Positions 19,166-28,564 of a DNA stretch of 64,000 nucleotides are shown one piece after another. Each line of letters starts with the position of its first letter. Position 1 is the first letter of the stretch. Under the pieces are notes generated by a model. It was not told the origin of the DNA, did not search any database, and was given only the letters and a program-made list of their open reading frames with translations. A program made the translations under genes and the position numbers. The DNA comes from Zooshikella harenae (GTDB lineage Bacteria; Pseudomonadota; Gammaproteobacteria; Pseudomonadales; Zooshikellaceae): assembly GCF_018837975.1 (NCBI RefSeq), contig NZ_JAGSOY010000002.1, positions 62,001-126,000 on the forward strand. Direction: 5' to 3'.

Positions 19166-20056
19166 ATGGATATTGGTTTTATTGGACTGGGGCAAATGGG
19201 CTGCCCAATGGCCAAAAACCTTTTAACAGCAGGCCATCGACTTCGTGTCTATGATTTAATTCCAAATGCGGTAGATATACTGGTTAAAGACGGTGCGGTG
19301 GCTGCTCACAGTGCGCATGCGGCTGTAGAAAATGCCGACGTTGTTATCAGTATGTTGCCAGCAGGCGAGCATGTAAAACAGCTGTATCTTGAGAACAAAC
19401 TACTGGATAGTATTAATACTTCAACCTTAGTCATTGATTCCAGTACGATTGATCCAGATAGTGCGCGATTTGTTGCCGCTGAGGCGAAAAAGAAAGGTAT
19501 CAAAATGCTTGATGCACCTGTTTCTGGAGGTACGGCAGGTGCACAAGCGGGTACACTCACCTTTATTGTTGGTGGAGATGCAGAAGCGGTGACCATAGCC
19601 AAACCCGTATTACAGGCTATGGGGAAAAATATTTTTCATGCGGGTGCCAGTGGTGCTGGCCAAGTCGCGAAAATATGCAATAACATGCTGCTTGCTATAA
19701 CTATGGCAGGAACTGCGGAGGCATTGCAACTTGGTGTTGAGCAAGGGTTAGATCCACAAGTGTTAGCCGATATTATGAATAACAGTTCTGGTGGTAACTG
19801 GGTATTGCAACGTTATAACCCATATCCTGGGGTAATGCCTGAAGCTCCTGCCAGCCATGATTACCAAGGTGGATTTAGGGTTGAGTTAATGCTTAAAGAT
19901 CTTGGTTTGGCTGAGCATATGGCACTATCACAGGCAAGCCGGACACCAATGGGAGCTTTGGCACGGAACCTTTACAGCATTCACGCTGCACAAGGCAGTC
20001 ATGCTCATGACTTTTCTAGCATAATGCAGTTGTATCAACGACATATGGATGAGTAG
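19166..20056 (+). CDS. mmsB: 3-hydroxyisobutyrate dehydrogenase
   Basis: Oxidises 3-hydroxyisobutyrate to methylmalonate semialdehyde, the substrate of MmsA. The NAD-binding motif GFIGLGQMGCPMAKNL opens the protein (residues 4-19). The substrate loop DAPVSGGTAGAQAGTL and the segment GAGQVAKICNN with the expected catalytic Lys follow. Length is 296 aa, usual for the family. GAGGAAAA precedes ATG 19166. It closes the valine cluster and is followed by a hairpin terminator. Confidence 0.95.
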   Translation: MDIGFIGLGQMGCPMAKNLLTAGHRLRVYDLIPNAVDILVKDGAVAAHSAHAAVENADVVISMLPAGEHVKQLYLENKLLDSINTSTLVIDSSTIDPDSARFVAAEAKKKGIKMLDAPVSGGTAGAQAGTLTFIVGGDAEAVTIAKPVLQAMGKNIFHAGASGAGQVAKICNNMLLAITMAGTAEALQLGVEQGLDPQVLADIMNNSSGGNWVLQRYNPYPGVMPEAPASHDYQGGFRVELMLKDLGLAEHMALSQASRTPMGALARNLYSIHAAQGSHAHDFSSIMQLYQRHMDE

Positions 20057-20081
20057 CTTGGCTAACGTTAAGACACTAAGA

Positions 20082-20105
20082 CTCCGAGGGGAAAGACCCT
20101 CGGGG
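20082..20105 (+). terminator. Hairpin at the end of the valine cluster
   Basis: CCGAGGG (20084-20090) / CCCTCGG (20097-20103) with a GAAAGA loop, extended by one T-G and one C-G pair. Strong stem, but only a weak T-rich tail (GCTTGGTTT), so it is a probable rather than certain intrinsic terminator. Confidence 0.65.
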
Positions 20106-20139
20106 CTTGGTTTGCGTAAATTTTCCTTTCAACAATTAA

Positions 20140-20187
20140 CCAATGTTATTACTTTAACATTGGCTTAGCCTATTCTGTCAGTATAAT
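20140..20187 (+). promoter_or_regulatory. Promoter with overlapping palindrome, upstream of the hybrid kinase
   Basis: Perfect 9-bp inverted repeat CCAATGTTA (20140-20148) / TAACATTGG (20155-20163) with a 6-base spacer. Its right arm runs into TTGGCT (20160-20165), a -35-like box 16 bases before a perfect -10 TATAAT (20182-20187). The arrangement suggests an operator controlling the kinase gene, whose ATG lies about 95 bases downstream. It could instead be a second terminator hairpin for mmsB. Confidence 0.5.
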
Positions 20188-20281
20188 GGCGTACATACCC
20201 GTTTTCTTGGGGGTAAAATTTCTTATGCTTTTTCCATAAAATCCAATTATAAAAATATTAGCTGTCAACAACGGTTACGCC

Positions 20282-23200
20282 ATGAAGCGCCTATTTGCAA
20301 TTTGGTTTTGTTTTATCTCGCTATGGACCTCCTATGTCTGGTCTGAAGAAGAGAATACTTCTTCAGCGTTACCACCTCCTGTTAAGCAAGTTATCGTTGC
20401 CTATGCCACGGGACAGGAACCCTTTCAGTTTAGTGATGATGAAGGAAAAGCAGCTGGGTTTTTAATTGATCTTTGGAGTGAGTGGAGTAAACAAACAGGC
20501 ATTAAGGTCAAGTTTCTAGGTGCACCAGAGCAAGTTGCTGTAACCATGGTCAATCGCGGCCATGCGGATGTGTTGGCGGGGGTGTATCGTCGGGATGAAT
20601 ATAAAGGGCTTAAATACAGCACGGCATTGGCCAAAAGTGGCGTTTACTTTTTTTATCATAAAAGTTTATTGGATATAAAAAAGTTAGATGATTTAGCTGG
20701 GTTTAAAATCGGTGTGATTCGTGGGGAAGAGGCTGAACATTATATTGAGGAGCATGTTCCAAATGCGTCAGTGGTAACCTATAACAGTTATCGACAACTA
20801 TTGGATGCAGCTACCCGTGGGGATATTAGGGTATTTGTGGGCGAAGGCCCTCTACTTCGATATTTGATGGCCGCACGAGGTGCATTGCAGGAATTTAATT
20901 ACCAGTCTGAGCAGCCGCTATTTCAACGTACGCTTTATGCTGCCGTTAATAATAGACAGCCTACGCTGGATGAAGTTATTCGCAGTGGTATGCAAAAAAT
21001 AAGTCTGGTTGACCGTAAACTGTTAGAAGGGAAATGGTTAGAGCAAACCCGAGCCTACTCCAGTGATGCATTGATTATTGCAATTGATTCCGACTTTCCT
21101 CCACTATCATTTATTAATTCCAAAGGCCGGCCAGCGGGATTTTTTGTCGATTTTTGGCGGCTTTGGTCTGAAAAAACAAAGAAGCAAGTGCGTTTCAGGG
21201 CCAGTGAGTGGCACGATACGTTGGAAGCTATTAAGGATGGTGAAGCGGACATTCACTCTGGTGTATCCGAAACGCCCATGCGTAAAGAATGGATGGACTT
21301 TTCGCAACCTTTCTATGAAATGAGTTCGGCATTATTTTATGCTACGGATTCTATTCCAGTACAAAGCTTTGATGATCTGACGGGATCTCGTATTGGTGTT
21401 GTGAAAGGAACATCTCAATATTTGTATGTGTTGGAAAATATCAGAGAATCTTATTTAACTGAATATGACAATAATGAAGAGTTAATACGCGCTCTGTTAG
21501 ATGGAGAAATTCGTGCTTTTATAGCTGAGCCAATATCAATCAATATTTTATTGAACCGACTTGGGCTATTAGGTGAAGTTAAGCAGTGGGGGAAAAATTT
21601 ATATAAAGAAAAATTTCATGCAGGAGTACTAACAGGGCGAAAAGACTTGCTGAAATTAATCAATAATGGACTTAGCTTAATTAATCACCAGGAACGAGTT
21701 GAGTTGGAATCGCGTTGGTTAGTTGACCCCAAGTTGCGGTATTTTTCTGATGAAGCGTCTCCCCTTGAATTATCGGAGGACGAAAAAGAATGGTTACACA
21801 ATCATCCGGTGATTACATTTACAGGAGACCCTGGGTACCCCCCCTTTGAAACGGTAGATGAAAATGGTGAGTACCAAGGCGTAGCAGCTGACTATATCAA
21901 AATGCTCGAAAAACGCTTGGGCATTACATTTAACTATATTCCCTCAAAAAACTGGAGTGAGGCGATTGATAAGCTGCGCAATCGAGAAGTGGATTTACTT
22001 CCGGTTATTGCCTGGAATGAAGACCGTGCGAAGCGTTTTGCGTTTACACAACCTTATTGGGAAGTGCAAACGGTTATTATTGCCCGAAATACAGATGAAA
22101 GTATAAACAGTATTAAAGATTTATCTGCAAAAAAAGTGGCTACATTACCGGAGTTTGCCGCCACAGATTTTATAAAAAAACAGTACCCAGATATCAACTT
22201 TGTCAATGTCAAAGATTTTGCTGACGGCTTCAAGCAGGTGTCTCTAGGGCCCCTGGATGCCATGATTGTTAATATGGCGACGGCGAGTCATGAAATAGAA
22301 CGTACCAAAATCACCAACTTACGCATTGCTGCAGAAGCGGGATATAACTATCGTTTTCGTATGGCGACCCATAAGCACTGGGATAAATTTAATACCATTT
22401 TGAATAAAGTGCTAAGTGGTGTGACTTCTCGAGAAAAAGACGAAATTAAACGAAACTGGATTTCCATTCAAACGCAACCTTGGCGGCCGAATAAAGAGTT
22501 TATTATTGGTGTTGTAATAACGCTGGCTATTATTTTATTAATTATCTATTGGAATTGGCGGCTGTCTCGAGAAATTGCTGAGCGGCAAAAAGCAGAAAAA
22601 GCGTTACGTATGCGAGCGCAGATGGATCGCTTGTTGAGCAATATTACCCGTCAGTTTATGGATCGTGATTTAGATGAGGCTGTAAATTATACATTACGTG
22701 TCGTTGGCGAGTTTATGGGCGCTGATCGAGGCTATGTATTAATTATTCGTGGACAACAGTCATTAATGACTCATGAGTGGTTTGCCACCGATCTATCTGG
22801 GTTTGTAGAATCTCAACGGCGTTTCTTAGTGGATCAATATCCTTTACTGGCCGATCGTGCTAAACAGGGTAGTACTTTACAAAGTAGTTTACGTACACTC
22901 GGGGCTGAAGATCATGAAATGAAGTCGCTGCTTAGCGAATTAAAGCTTAGATCGGTCATCCATGTGCCAATGCTTCTATCTGGGCGAGTTGTTGGGTGTT
23001 TAGCACAGGCCACAGTTATGAGTAATAAGCATTGGAATCATGATGAGGTTGCTTTATTACGTCGGGTGGGTGAGTTAATTGCGATTGGGCGAGCAAAGAA
23101 AGATGCTGAAGAAGCGCTTCGAGTGAGTGAAGAACGTTATCAATTAGCAATGGATGCAGCGACAGATGGTTTATGGGACTGGAATATTCCCGAAGAAACC

Positions 23201-26113
23201 ATTTATTTAAGCCCTCGTTATGCACGCATGTTAGGCTTTGAGCCAGGAGAAATTGCTGGGACACCTGCTGCATGGGAAGCACTTATTCATCCAGATGATA
23301 AAGGAGATATGATTGACTTCCTGCGTAATATGCTGGCCTCCTGTAATGAGTCATTTGAGCGGGTTTATCGCTGCTATCGTAAAGATGGCAGTGTGTGTTA
23401 TGTCAGAACCAAAGGTAAGGTTGTATTTAGGGATGAAGAAGGCAAGCCATTACGTGCAGTGGGTACGCATGTCGATATTAGTGAAGAGTTAAGTCGGCAA
23501 CGAGAGTTATCTCTCGCTCATTTTTCGTTGGATAATTCTGCGGATGAAATTCAGTGGGTTAATCAACAGGGACTTTTGAGTTACGCAAACAGTGAAATAT
23601 GTCGTTCATTAGGGTATTCATTATCAGAGCTTATTAATAAACCATTGTCTGAAATTGATCCTAATGTGGACCAGAAATCCTGGGGGCGGTTATGGAAATT
23701 ATTAAAACGAGAAAAAGCGATTACCTTTGAGACTTTACGCAAGCGAAAAGATGGCTCTGATTACCCCGTCGAAGTGACAGCTAACTTGATGGAGTATGAA
23801 GGGGAAGGTTATGTATTTATGTCAGGTCGAAATATTACAGATCGCAAGCAGGCTGAAGATGACCTACATAAAGCGAAAGAAATTGCAGATCAGGCTAACC
23901 GAGCGAAAAGTGATTTTCTGGCCAATATGAGCCATGAAATACGCACACCAATGAATGCAATTATTGGTATGAGCCATTTGGCATTACAAACGGATTTATC
24001 TGAAAAGCAGTTTGATTATATAAGCAAAATTAAGTCTGCTTCACATGCATTACTAGGTATCATTAATGATATTCTTGACTTTTCAAAAATTGAAGCTGGA
24101 AGAATGGAAATGGAGTCCATTAGCTTTGATTTAGATGAAGTATTCGAAAATCTAAGCAATATTATGCTGGTGAAAGCGGAAGAAAAAAATATTGGGGTTA
24201 ATTATCACATAGCAGATAACGTTCCACGACACTTGGAAGGGGACCCATTACGCCTAGGACAGATTCTGATAAATCTTACTCATAATGCCATTAAATTTAC
24301 CAACAAAGGTGCTGTATCCGTTTATGTCAAGCTGGTGGATTGGGAGCAGGATCATGTTCAGTTGGAGTTTTTAGTTAAAGATACTGGAATAGGCATAAGC
24401 AGTGATCACCTGACTCATTTATTTGATTCTTTTTCTCAGGTCGATAGCTCTACTACACGTAAATTTGGTGGTACGGGATTAGGGCTGGCGATTTGTAAAA
24501 AGCTGGTCAATATGATGCAGGGTTCTATTTGGGTCAAGAGTGAATTAGGTAAAGGTAGTGAGTTTTATTTTACTGTTCGTCTGGGACAACAGCAGTTTAA
24601 TAATAAGTTAGCGTTAATGAGTGATGAATTAAAGGACATGCGAGTCCTCGTAGTTGATGATAATAAAACCTCACAAACCGTATTGACTGATTTACTTCAC
24701 TCCATTTCGATGCGAGCTGAGGTCGTGTCTAATGCCGAAGATGCCTATGAACGTCTTGCTGAGGCTAATAGCGAACCAGGAGATTGTTTTGAGCTGGTAT
24801 TGATGGACTGGCGGATGCCTGATACAGATGGTATTGATGCATCGCATCATATCAAACAAATGCAACAGTTAGTGCATACTCCGGTGATTATTATGGTGAC
24901 TGCCTATGGGCGTGAAGAGGTGATGCGCCAAGCACAAGAAACGGTCGATGCATTTTTGATTAAGCCTGTTAGCCCTTCAGTTTTGCTGGAAACTATCTTG
25001 CGCACATTTGGCAAAGGAAAGTTACAAGCACCGACTCGTCAGCGAACTTTAACAGCCGAGAGTGTCACCCTACAGCGTTCAGGCAATGTGTTATTAGTTG
25101 AAGATAATGATATTAATCAGCAAGTCGCCAAGGAATTATTAGAAGGAATGGGGCTAACGGTGACAATTGCGGGTAATGGTTTAGAAGCCATTAATGCGGT
25201 AAAACGGAAAGATTTTGACCTGGTATTTATGGATATTCAAATGCCAGAAATGGATGGTTACCAAGCCACGACTTATTTGCGCAATGATCCAGAGTATCAG
25301 CAATTACCCATTGTGGCGATGACAGCCCATGCGATGGCGGGTGATAAAGAACGTTGTATTGCCGCAGGAATGGATGATCATCTGCCAAAACCATTAGATC
25401 CTGATGCATTAGCTAAAATTGTGAGTTACTGGCTTGGTAGCCATCATAGCAGTGTTAAAGTGGAGGACAGCAAAGAGGCTGATGAAATTATTCTGCCTGA
25501 GTCACTGCCTGGTGTTGATATTAAAATAGGCCTATCTCGGTTGGTCAATAATCGTCGTTTATATCTTAAGTTATTGCATGATTTTATTCGGCAATTGAAT
25601 GAAGCAGAAAGTGAAATCCAACCTGCATATGAAAATGGGGATTGGGAAACCATTTTGTATCAAGTGCATACCTTAAAAGGTGTGGCGGGAAATATTGGCG
25701 CAATTCAACTACAGCAAACTGCTCATGAGTTGGAAAAAGCATTACGTGAGGCGCCCGAGAGTTTGACCGATACCCATTGGGATAATTTTTCAGAAAGTGT
25801 CAAGCGACTTAAAGCTGGGTTAGTTGATTTGCCTCCATTACCGGAGCCTGAGATGTCTCAGGATGAAAAACCAGTAACATCATTATTATCTTTTAGTGAA
25901 ATTCTGCACTGTTTGAAGGAGTTGCAGTTACAATTGGCATCAGGTGATATTGAGGTAATGGCCATGTTTCAGCGCAATCAACACGACTTCGCAACAGTGC
26001 TTACGCCCAACGAGTTAAGTCAACTGGAAGGATTTATTGATAGTTTTGATTTTGATGAAGCCGCTGAGTGGCTTAGTGAAAAATTGACTGTATTGGAAGA
26101 AGTCAGTCAATAA
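20282..26113 (+). CDS. BvgS/EvgS-like hybrid sensor kinase with three periplasmic binding domains
   Basis: An unusually large (1943 aa) phosphorelay sensor. Order read from the sequence: signal peptide (1-22); three tandem SBP_bac_3-type solute-binding domains at about 35-255, 265-490 and 515-735; one membrane helix (about 740-760); a GAF-like domain (about 780-935); two PAS domains (from about 948 and 1078); histidine kinase dimerisation domain with phospho-His1218 in NMSHEIRTP; ATPase domain; two receiver domains with Asp1509 and Asp1651; and a histidine phosphotransfer domain with His1796 in VHTLKG. Both receivers keep their phosphoacceptor Asp, so a full His-Asp-His relay is possible. BvgS and EvgS have two such sensor domains. 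No response regulator gene lies beside it, so its output partner is unknown. The ligands may be amino acids or similar small molecules, which is only a family-level guess. Confidence 0.93.
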   Translation: MKRLFAIWFCFISLWTSYVWSEEENTSSALPPPVKQVIVAYATGQEPFQFSDDEGKAAGFLIDLWSEWSKQTGIKVKFLGAPEQVAVTMVNRGHADVLAGVYRRDEYKGLKYSTALAKSGVYFFYHKSLLDIKKLDDLAGFKIGVIRGEEAEHYIEEHVPNASVVTYNSYRQLLDAATRGDIRVFVGEGPLLRYLMAARGALQEFNYQSEQPLFQRTLYAAVNNRQPTLDEVIRSGMQKISLVDRKLLEGKWLEQTRAYSSDALIIAIDSDFPPLSFINSKGRPAGFFVDFWRLWSEKTKKQVRFRASEWHDTLEAIKDGEADIHSGVSETPMRKEWMDFSQPFYEMSSALFYATDSIPVQSFDDLTGSRIGVVKGTSQYLYVLENIRESYLTEYDNNEELIRALLDGEIRAFIAEPISINILLNRLGLLGEVKQWGKNLYKEKFHAGVLTGRKDLLKLINNGLSLINHQERVELESRWLVDPKLRYFSDEASPLELSEDEKEWLHNHPVITFTGDPGYPPFETVDENGEYQGVAADYIKMLEKRLGITFNYIPSKNWSEAIDKLRNREVDLLPVIAWNEDRAKRFAFTQPYWEVQTVIIARNTDESINSIKDLSAKKVATLPEFAATDFIKKQYPDINFVNVKDFADGFKQVSLGPLDAMIVNMATASHEIERTKITNLRIAAEAGYNYRFRMATHKHWDKFNTILNKVLSGVTSREKDEIKRNWISIQTQPWRPNKEFIIGVVITLAIILLIIYWNWRLSREIAERQKAEKALRMRAQMDRLLSNITRQFMDRDLDEAVNYTLRVVGEFMGADRGYVLIIRGQQSLMTHEWFATDLSGFVESQRRFLVDQYPLLADRAKQGSTLQSSLRTLGAEDHEMKSLLSELKLRSVIHVPMLLSGRVVGCLAQATVMSNKHWNHDEVALLRRVGELIAIGRAKKDAEEALRVSEERYQLAMDAATDGLWDWNIPEETIYLSPRYARMLGFEPGEIAGTPAAWEALIHPDDKGDMIDFLRNMLASCNESFERVYRCYRKDGSVCYVRTKGKVVFRDEEGKPLRAVGTHVDISEELSRQRELSLAHFSLDNSADEIQWVNQQGLLSYANSEICRSLGYSLSELINKPLSEIDPNVDQKSWGRLWKLLKREKAITFETLRKRKDGSDYPVEVTANLMEYEGEGYVFMSGRNITDRKQAEDDLHKAKEIADQANRAKSDFLANMSHEIRTPMNAIIGMSHLALQTDLSEKQFDYISKIKSASHALLGIINDILDFSKIEAGRMEMESISFDLDEVFENLSNIMLVKAEEKNIGVNYHIADNVPRHLEGDPLRLGQILINLTHNAIKFTNKGAVSVYVKLVDWEQDHVQLEFLVKDTGIGISSDHLTHLFDSFSQVDSSTTRKFGGTGLGLAICKKLVNMMQGSIWVKSELGKGSEFYFTVRLGQQQFNNKLALMSDELKDMRVLVVDDNKTSQTVLTDLLHSISMRAEVVSNAEDAYERLAEANSEPGDCFELVLMDWRMPDTDGIDASHHIKQMQQLVHTPVIIMVTAYGREEVMRQAQETVDAFLIKPVSPSVLLETILRTFGKGKLQAPTRQRTLTAESVTLQRSGNVLLVEDNDINQQVAKELLEGMGLTVTIAGNGLEAINAVKRKDFDLVFMDIQMPEMDGYQATTYLRNDPEYQQLPIVAMTAHAMAGDKERCIAAGMDDHLPKPLDPDALAKIVSYWLGSHHSSVKVEDSKEADEIILPESLPGVDIKIGLSRLVNNRRLYLKLLHDFIRQLNEAESEIQPAYENGDWETILYQVHTLKGVAGNIGAIQLQQTAHELEKALREAPESLTDTHWDNFSESVKRLKAGLVDLPPLPEPEMSQDEKPVTSLLSFSEILHCLKELQLQLASGDIEVMAMFQRNQHDFATVLTPNELSQLEGFIDSFDFDEAAEWLSEKLTVLEEVSQ

Positions 26114-26173
26114 ATAGGATTAAACGGCATTTGTTGTTTTTTGTTGAGCCATGTTTTTCTTTGTACTGGTTAA

Positions 26174-27007
26174 TTATTGTAGAAGAGACATGGCTGCATC
26201 CATTTCTGCGGTCAAATCTTCTCCTTCTCCTTCTTCATCTACAGGATTTATACCCAGCTTTTCAAATGCTTTTATTTGGGTCCAGTCTAATTGGGTATAG
26301 GGGTGTCCTGTGCCTGCTAATGTTTGCAAGTTAGCAACCATGACAATATCAACATAATCAACTGAATTAGAGTCACGACCAAAATTAGTATACTGTGAAG
26401 GAACGACCGCAATATTTTCGGGGAAATCCCATGCCCTTAAAATACGTGTACCAAGTCTGGGATGAACTTTTTCAATAACCTGGCTTAAGCTAATACTGTC
26501 GGGTATTGTGCCTTTTTCTTCAACATAAGTCAGAATAGGAAGTACACCGATTTGATGCAGCAAGCCAGCTAATGTCGCCTGGTCTGGCATTAACCGCGTA
26601 AAGTGTTTACACAGGACATGACTGATGCCAGCAACTTCTGTGCTGTGTTGCCAAACACTGCGAAGTATTTTATCAACGACATCAGAGGTAGCCTGAAACA
26701 TTTGCTCCATGGCTAAGCCTGTTGCTAAGTTGGCTGTATAAGTGATACCAAGTCTATTTACAGCCATCGTAATATTGTCTATTTCCCTTGATGCTCGCAT
26801 CAAGGGTGAGTTGACAATTTTAATTATTCTTGCGGAGATAGCAGCATCATTACTGACAACTTTTGCCAGTGTTTGTACATCAACCTCTGGGTCTTCAGCT
26901 GTTTCTCGAATTTTTAAGGCAACCTCTGGCAGAGTCGGCATAAAAAGTTCTTCATTTTCAATTGCCTCTGTGAGTTCGGTTAAAATCTGCTCAGCAAGAT
27001 TAGCCAT
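26174..27007 (-). CDS. HDOD-domain signalling protein
   Basis: A 277 aa protein made almost entirely of an HDOD domain: LPEVALKIRETAEDPEVDVQTLAKVVSNDAAISARIIKIVNSPLMR is a near-ideal family start, followed by AVNRLGITYTANLATGLAMEQMF and WQHSTEVAGISHVLCKHF. A short acidic tail follows (GEGEDLTAEMDAAMSLLQ). Such proteins commonly act in motility, stress or c-di-GMP signalling, but no function can be assigned here. It is convergent with the hybrid kinase (60 bases between the stops) and downstream of ygfZ on the same strand. Confidence 0.88.
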   Translation of the reverse strand: MANLAEQILTELTEAIENEELFMPTLPEVALKIRETAEDPEVDVQTLAKVVSNDAAISARIIKIVNSPLMRASREIDNITMAVNRLGITYTANLATGLAMEQMFQATSDVVDKILRSVWQHSTEVAGISHVLCKHFTRLMPDQATLAGLLHQIGVLPILTYVEEKGTIPDSISLSQVIEKVHPRLGTRILRAWDFPENIAVVPSQYTNFGRDSNSVDYVDIVMVANLQTLAGTGHPYTQLDWTQIKAFEKLGINPVDEEGEGEDLTAEMDAAMSLLQ

Positions 27008-27071
27008 GTTGCTCCCTTTAACGTGTTCAACAACAAGTCTGTATTCTTGAGCAATTTGTGGGTGATAACAG

Positions 27072-27088
27072 GCGGGTGACTCACCCGC
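27072..27088. repeat. 17-bp near-perfect palindrome between ygfZ and the HDOD gene
   Basis: GCGGGTGA (27072-27079) and TCACCCGC (27081-27088) flank one central base. It lies downstream of ygfZ and upstream of the HDOD start on the minus strand. No T run follows on either strand, so an operator or a transcript-end hairpin are both possible. Confidence 0.45.
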
Positions 27089-27120
27089 AGTACTTTGTTG
27101 TCATTTGTATGGTTATAAGC

Positions 27121-28146
27121 TCAAGAACCTTCATTAGTTATAGTATAGGGTAGGCTAAGAAGGTGAACTTTTTTTGAGAAATCTTGGTCGAGGTACACAC
27201 TGTTAGCATCAATAGCTTTTGTCATGAGAACTGCAAGTGCTTCAGTCGGTTGTGTGGCGTGATTTAAGCTGATGATTTCTCCAACAGAGCTGTTGTGGGT
27301 TGGTGAATACAATGACTGTCCAGCAAGAACAGCCGTATTTTTAGGAAGCGTTATTCGATACAGGCAGCTTTTTAATTTACCCAGGTATTGAGTACGTGCA
27401 ACAACTTCTTGGCCTGTATAACAGCCTTTTTTAAAGTTAATGCCTTCTAAGTGCTGCAAGTTGAATTGTTGAGGTAAGTATTTTTCTTGGCATTGTTGAT
27501 CAACCCAGGCTATTCCTTGGTTGACTAGGTATTCTTGCCAGTAGCCATAACCAGCAGGAGAGCAGTGTTTACTTAGTTTGGACCAGCAGTCTTCCGCCTG
27601 ACTTTTAGGACAGCTGAGTAGATAACCTTGTTTGCCTGGGAGGGTTATTACTTGAAGTTGATTTTGAGTGGCTACTTGTAGCACATCACTTGGAGTAGGA
27701 AATCCTAGTTGAGTGAGTGTTGAGCTTGCTTCACTGCCAATTATGGCCAGTTGAACCCACTCATCACTACTGTCGCTGATAGTGCATTTATAAAAAACAG
27801 CATACTTACTTAAAGTTTGACTGAAGTTAGTAATGGCATTACGAGGTAAAAAAAACATGAAATTGTCATTAGGCTGCCATACCCAAAAGTTATTGAGCAT
27901 ACGGCCTTTGGGGGTACAATAAGCACCTAGCTTAGCATTTGAATTATTAACGTGGTTAATATCGCAAGTGAGCTGACCCTGAAGCAGTTTGCTACTGCCT
28001 TCCCCTGATACTTGAACTATACCCATTGGGCTTAAGTCAACAAGAGCGGGTTGTGATGAGTGGGGCGGCTTTGAAAAAGCAACTACCTGCTCACCATTAA
28101 ACTGTGCACCTTGAGCTTCTAAAAATTCAGGCCATGATGTACTCAT
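27121..28146 (-). CDS. ygfZ: Folate-binding tRNA-modifying / Fe-S protein YgfZ
   Basis: YgfZ (IscA/IBA57-type) is a tetrahydrofolate-binding protein of the glycine-cleavage T-protein fold that supports some Fe-S enzymes and tRNA thiomodification. The diagnostic motif FKKGCYTGQEVVART is present, with the conserved Cys at residue 242 counted from ATG 28146. LLQGQLTCDINHV and AYCTPKGRMLNNFWVW are further family marks. The product is 341 aa from 28146 (MSTSWPEFLE). An in-frame TTG at 28233 would add 29 residues and, unusually, has a strong GGAGGA ribosome binding site, so the longer form cannot be dismissed. It is divergent from sdhE, as in E. coli. Confidence 0.9.
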   Translation of the reverse strand: MSTSWPEFLEAQGAQFNGEQVVAFSKPPHSSQPALVDLSPMGIVQVSGEGSSKLLQGQLTCDINHVNNSNAKLGAYCTPKGRMLNNFWVWQPNDNFMFFLPRNAITNFSQTLSKYAVFYKCTISDSSDEWVQLAIIGSEASSTLTQLGFPTPSDVLQVATQNQLQVITLPGKQGYLLSCPKSQAEDCWSKLSKHCSPAGYGYWQEYLVNQGIAWVDQQCQEKYLPQQFNLQHLEGINFKKGCYTGQEVVARTQYLGKLKSCLYRITLPKNTAVLAGQSLYSPTHNSSVGEIISLNHATQPTEALAVLMTKAIDANSVYLDQDFSKKVHLLSLPYTITNEGS

Positions 28147-28306
28147 GCGTGTTTCCAGATTCCAATTACCAAATTTACTTGCAAGAATAGAAATAAGTAA
28201 CCGACAATACAGCAGCTTGGCAATTTTGTGCAAGATGGTTCCTCCATTGCATTAGGCATTGTGAGGCAATTAGGTATGAGAAGTGATGTGCCAGTAAGGG
28301 AGCAAG

Positions 28307-28564
28307 ATGTTATCAGTCGCTGAACACAACCGACTTTTTTGGCGAAGTCGACGCGGTATGTTGGAGTTGGATGTACTGTTAGTACCTTTTGTTAAAGAAG
28401 CTTTTCCGTCACTAGGAGAAGAAGACCAAGCGCGCTATAAGAAGTTAATTGAGTGCGAAGATCCAGACCTGTTTCGTTGGTTTATGCAAAAAGAGCAGCC
28501 TTCTGATCCCGAGCTGGCTATTATTGTGGAGATGATTTTGAATCATGTCCCTGCTTCAGTCTAG
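28307..28564 (+). CDS. sdhE: Succinate dehydrogenase assembly factor SdhE
   Basis: Small protein helping FAD attachment to succinate dehydrogenase and fumarate reductase flavoproteins. The conserved RRGMLELD motif (residues 14-21) is the defining FAD-assembly signature; the end YKKLIECEDPDLFRWFM also matches the family. Length is 85 aa (E. coli 88). AAGGGAG precedes the ATG. It overlaps the following ygfX by 20 bases, suggesting translational coupling, and is divergent from ygfZ as in many gammaproteobacteria. Confidence 0.93.
   Translation: MLSVAEHNRLFWRSRRGMLELDVLLVPFVKEAFPSLGEEDQARYKKLIECEDPDLFRWFMQKEQPSDPELAIIVEMILNHVPASV

Noticed and set aside
26131-26334. 67-codon plus-strand frame over the HDOD gene end
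   Set aside because: Antisense to the HDOD C-terminus; hydrophobic composition comes from reversed acidic codons, and there is no ribosome binding site.
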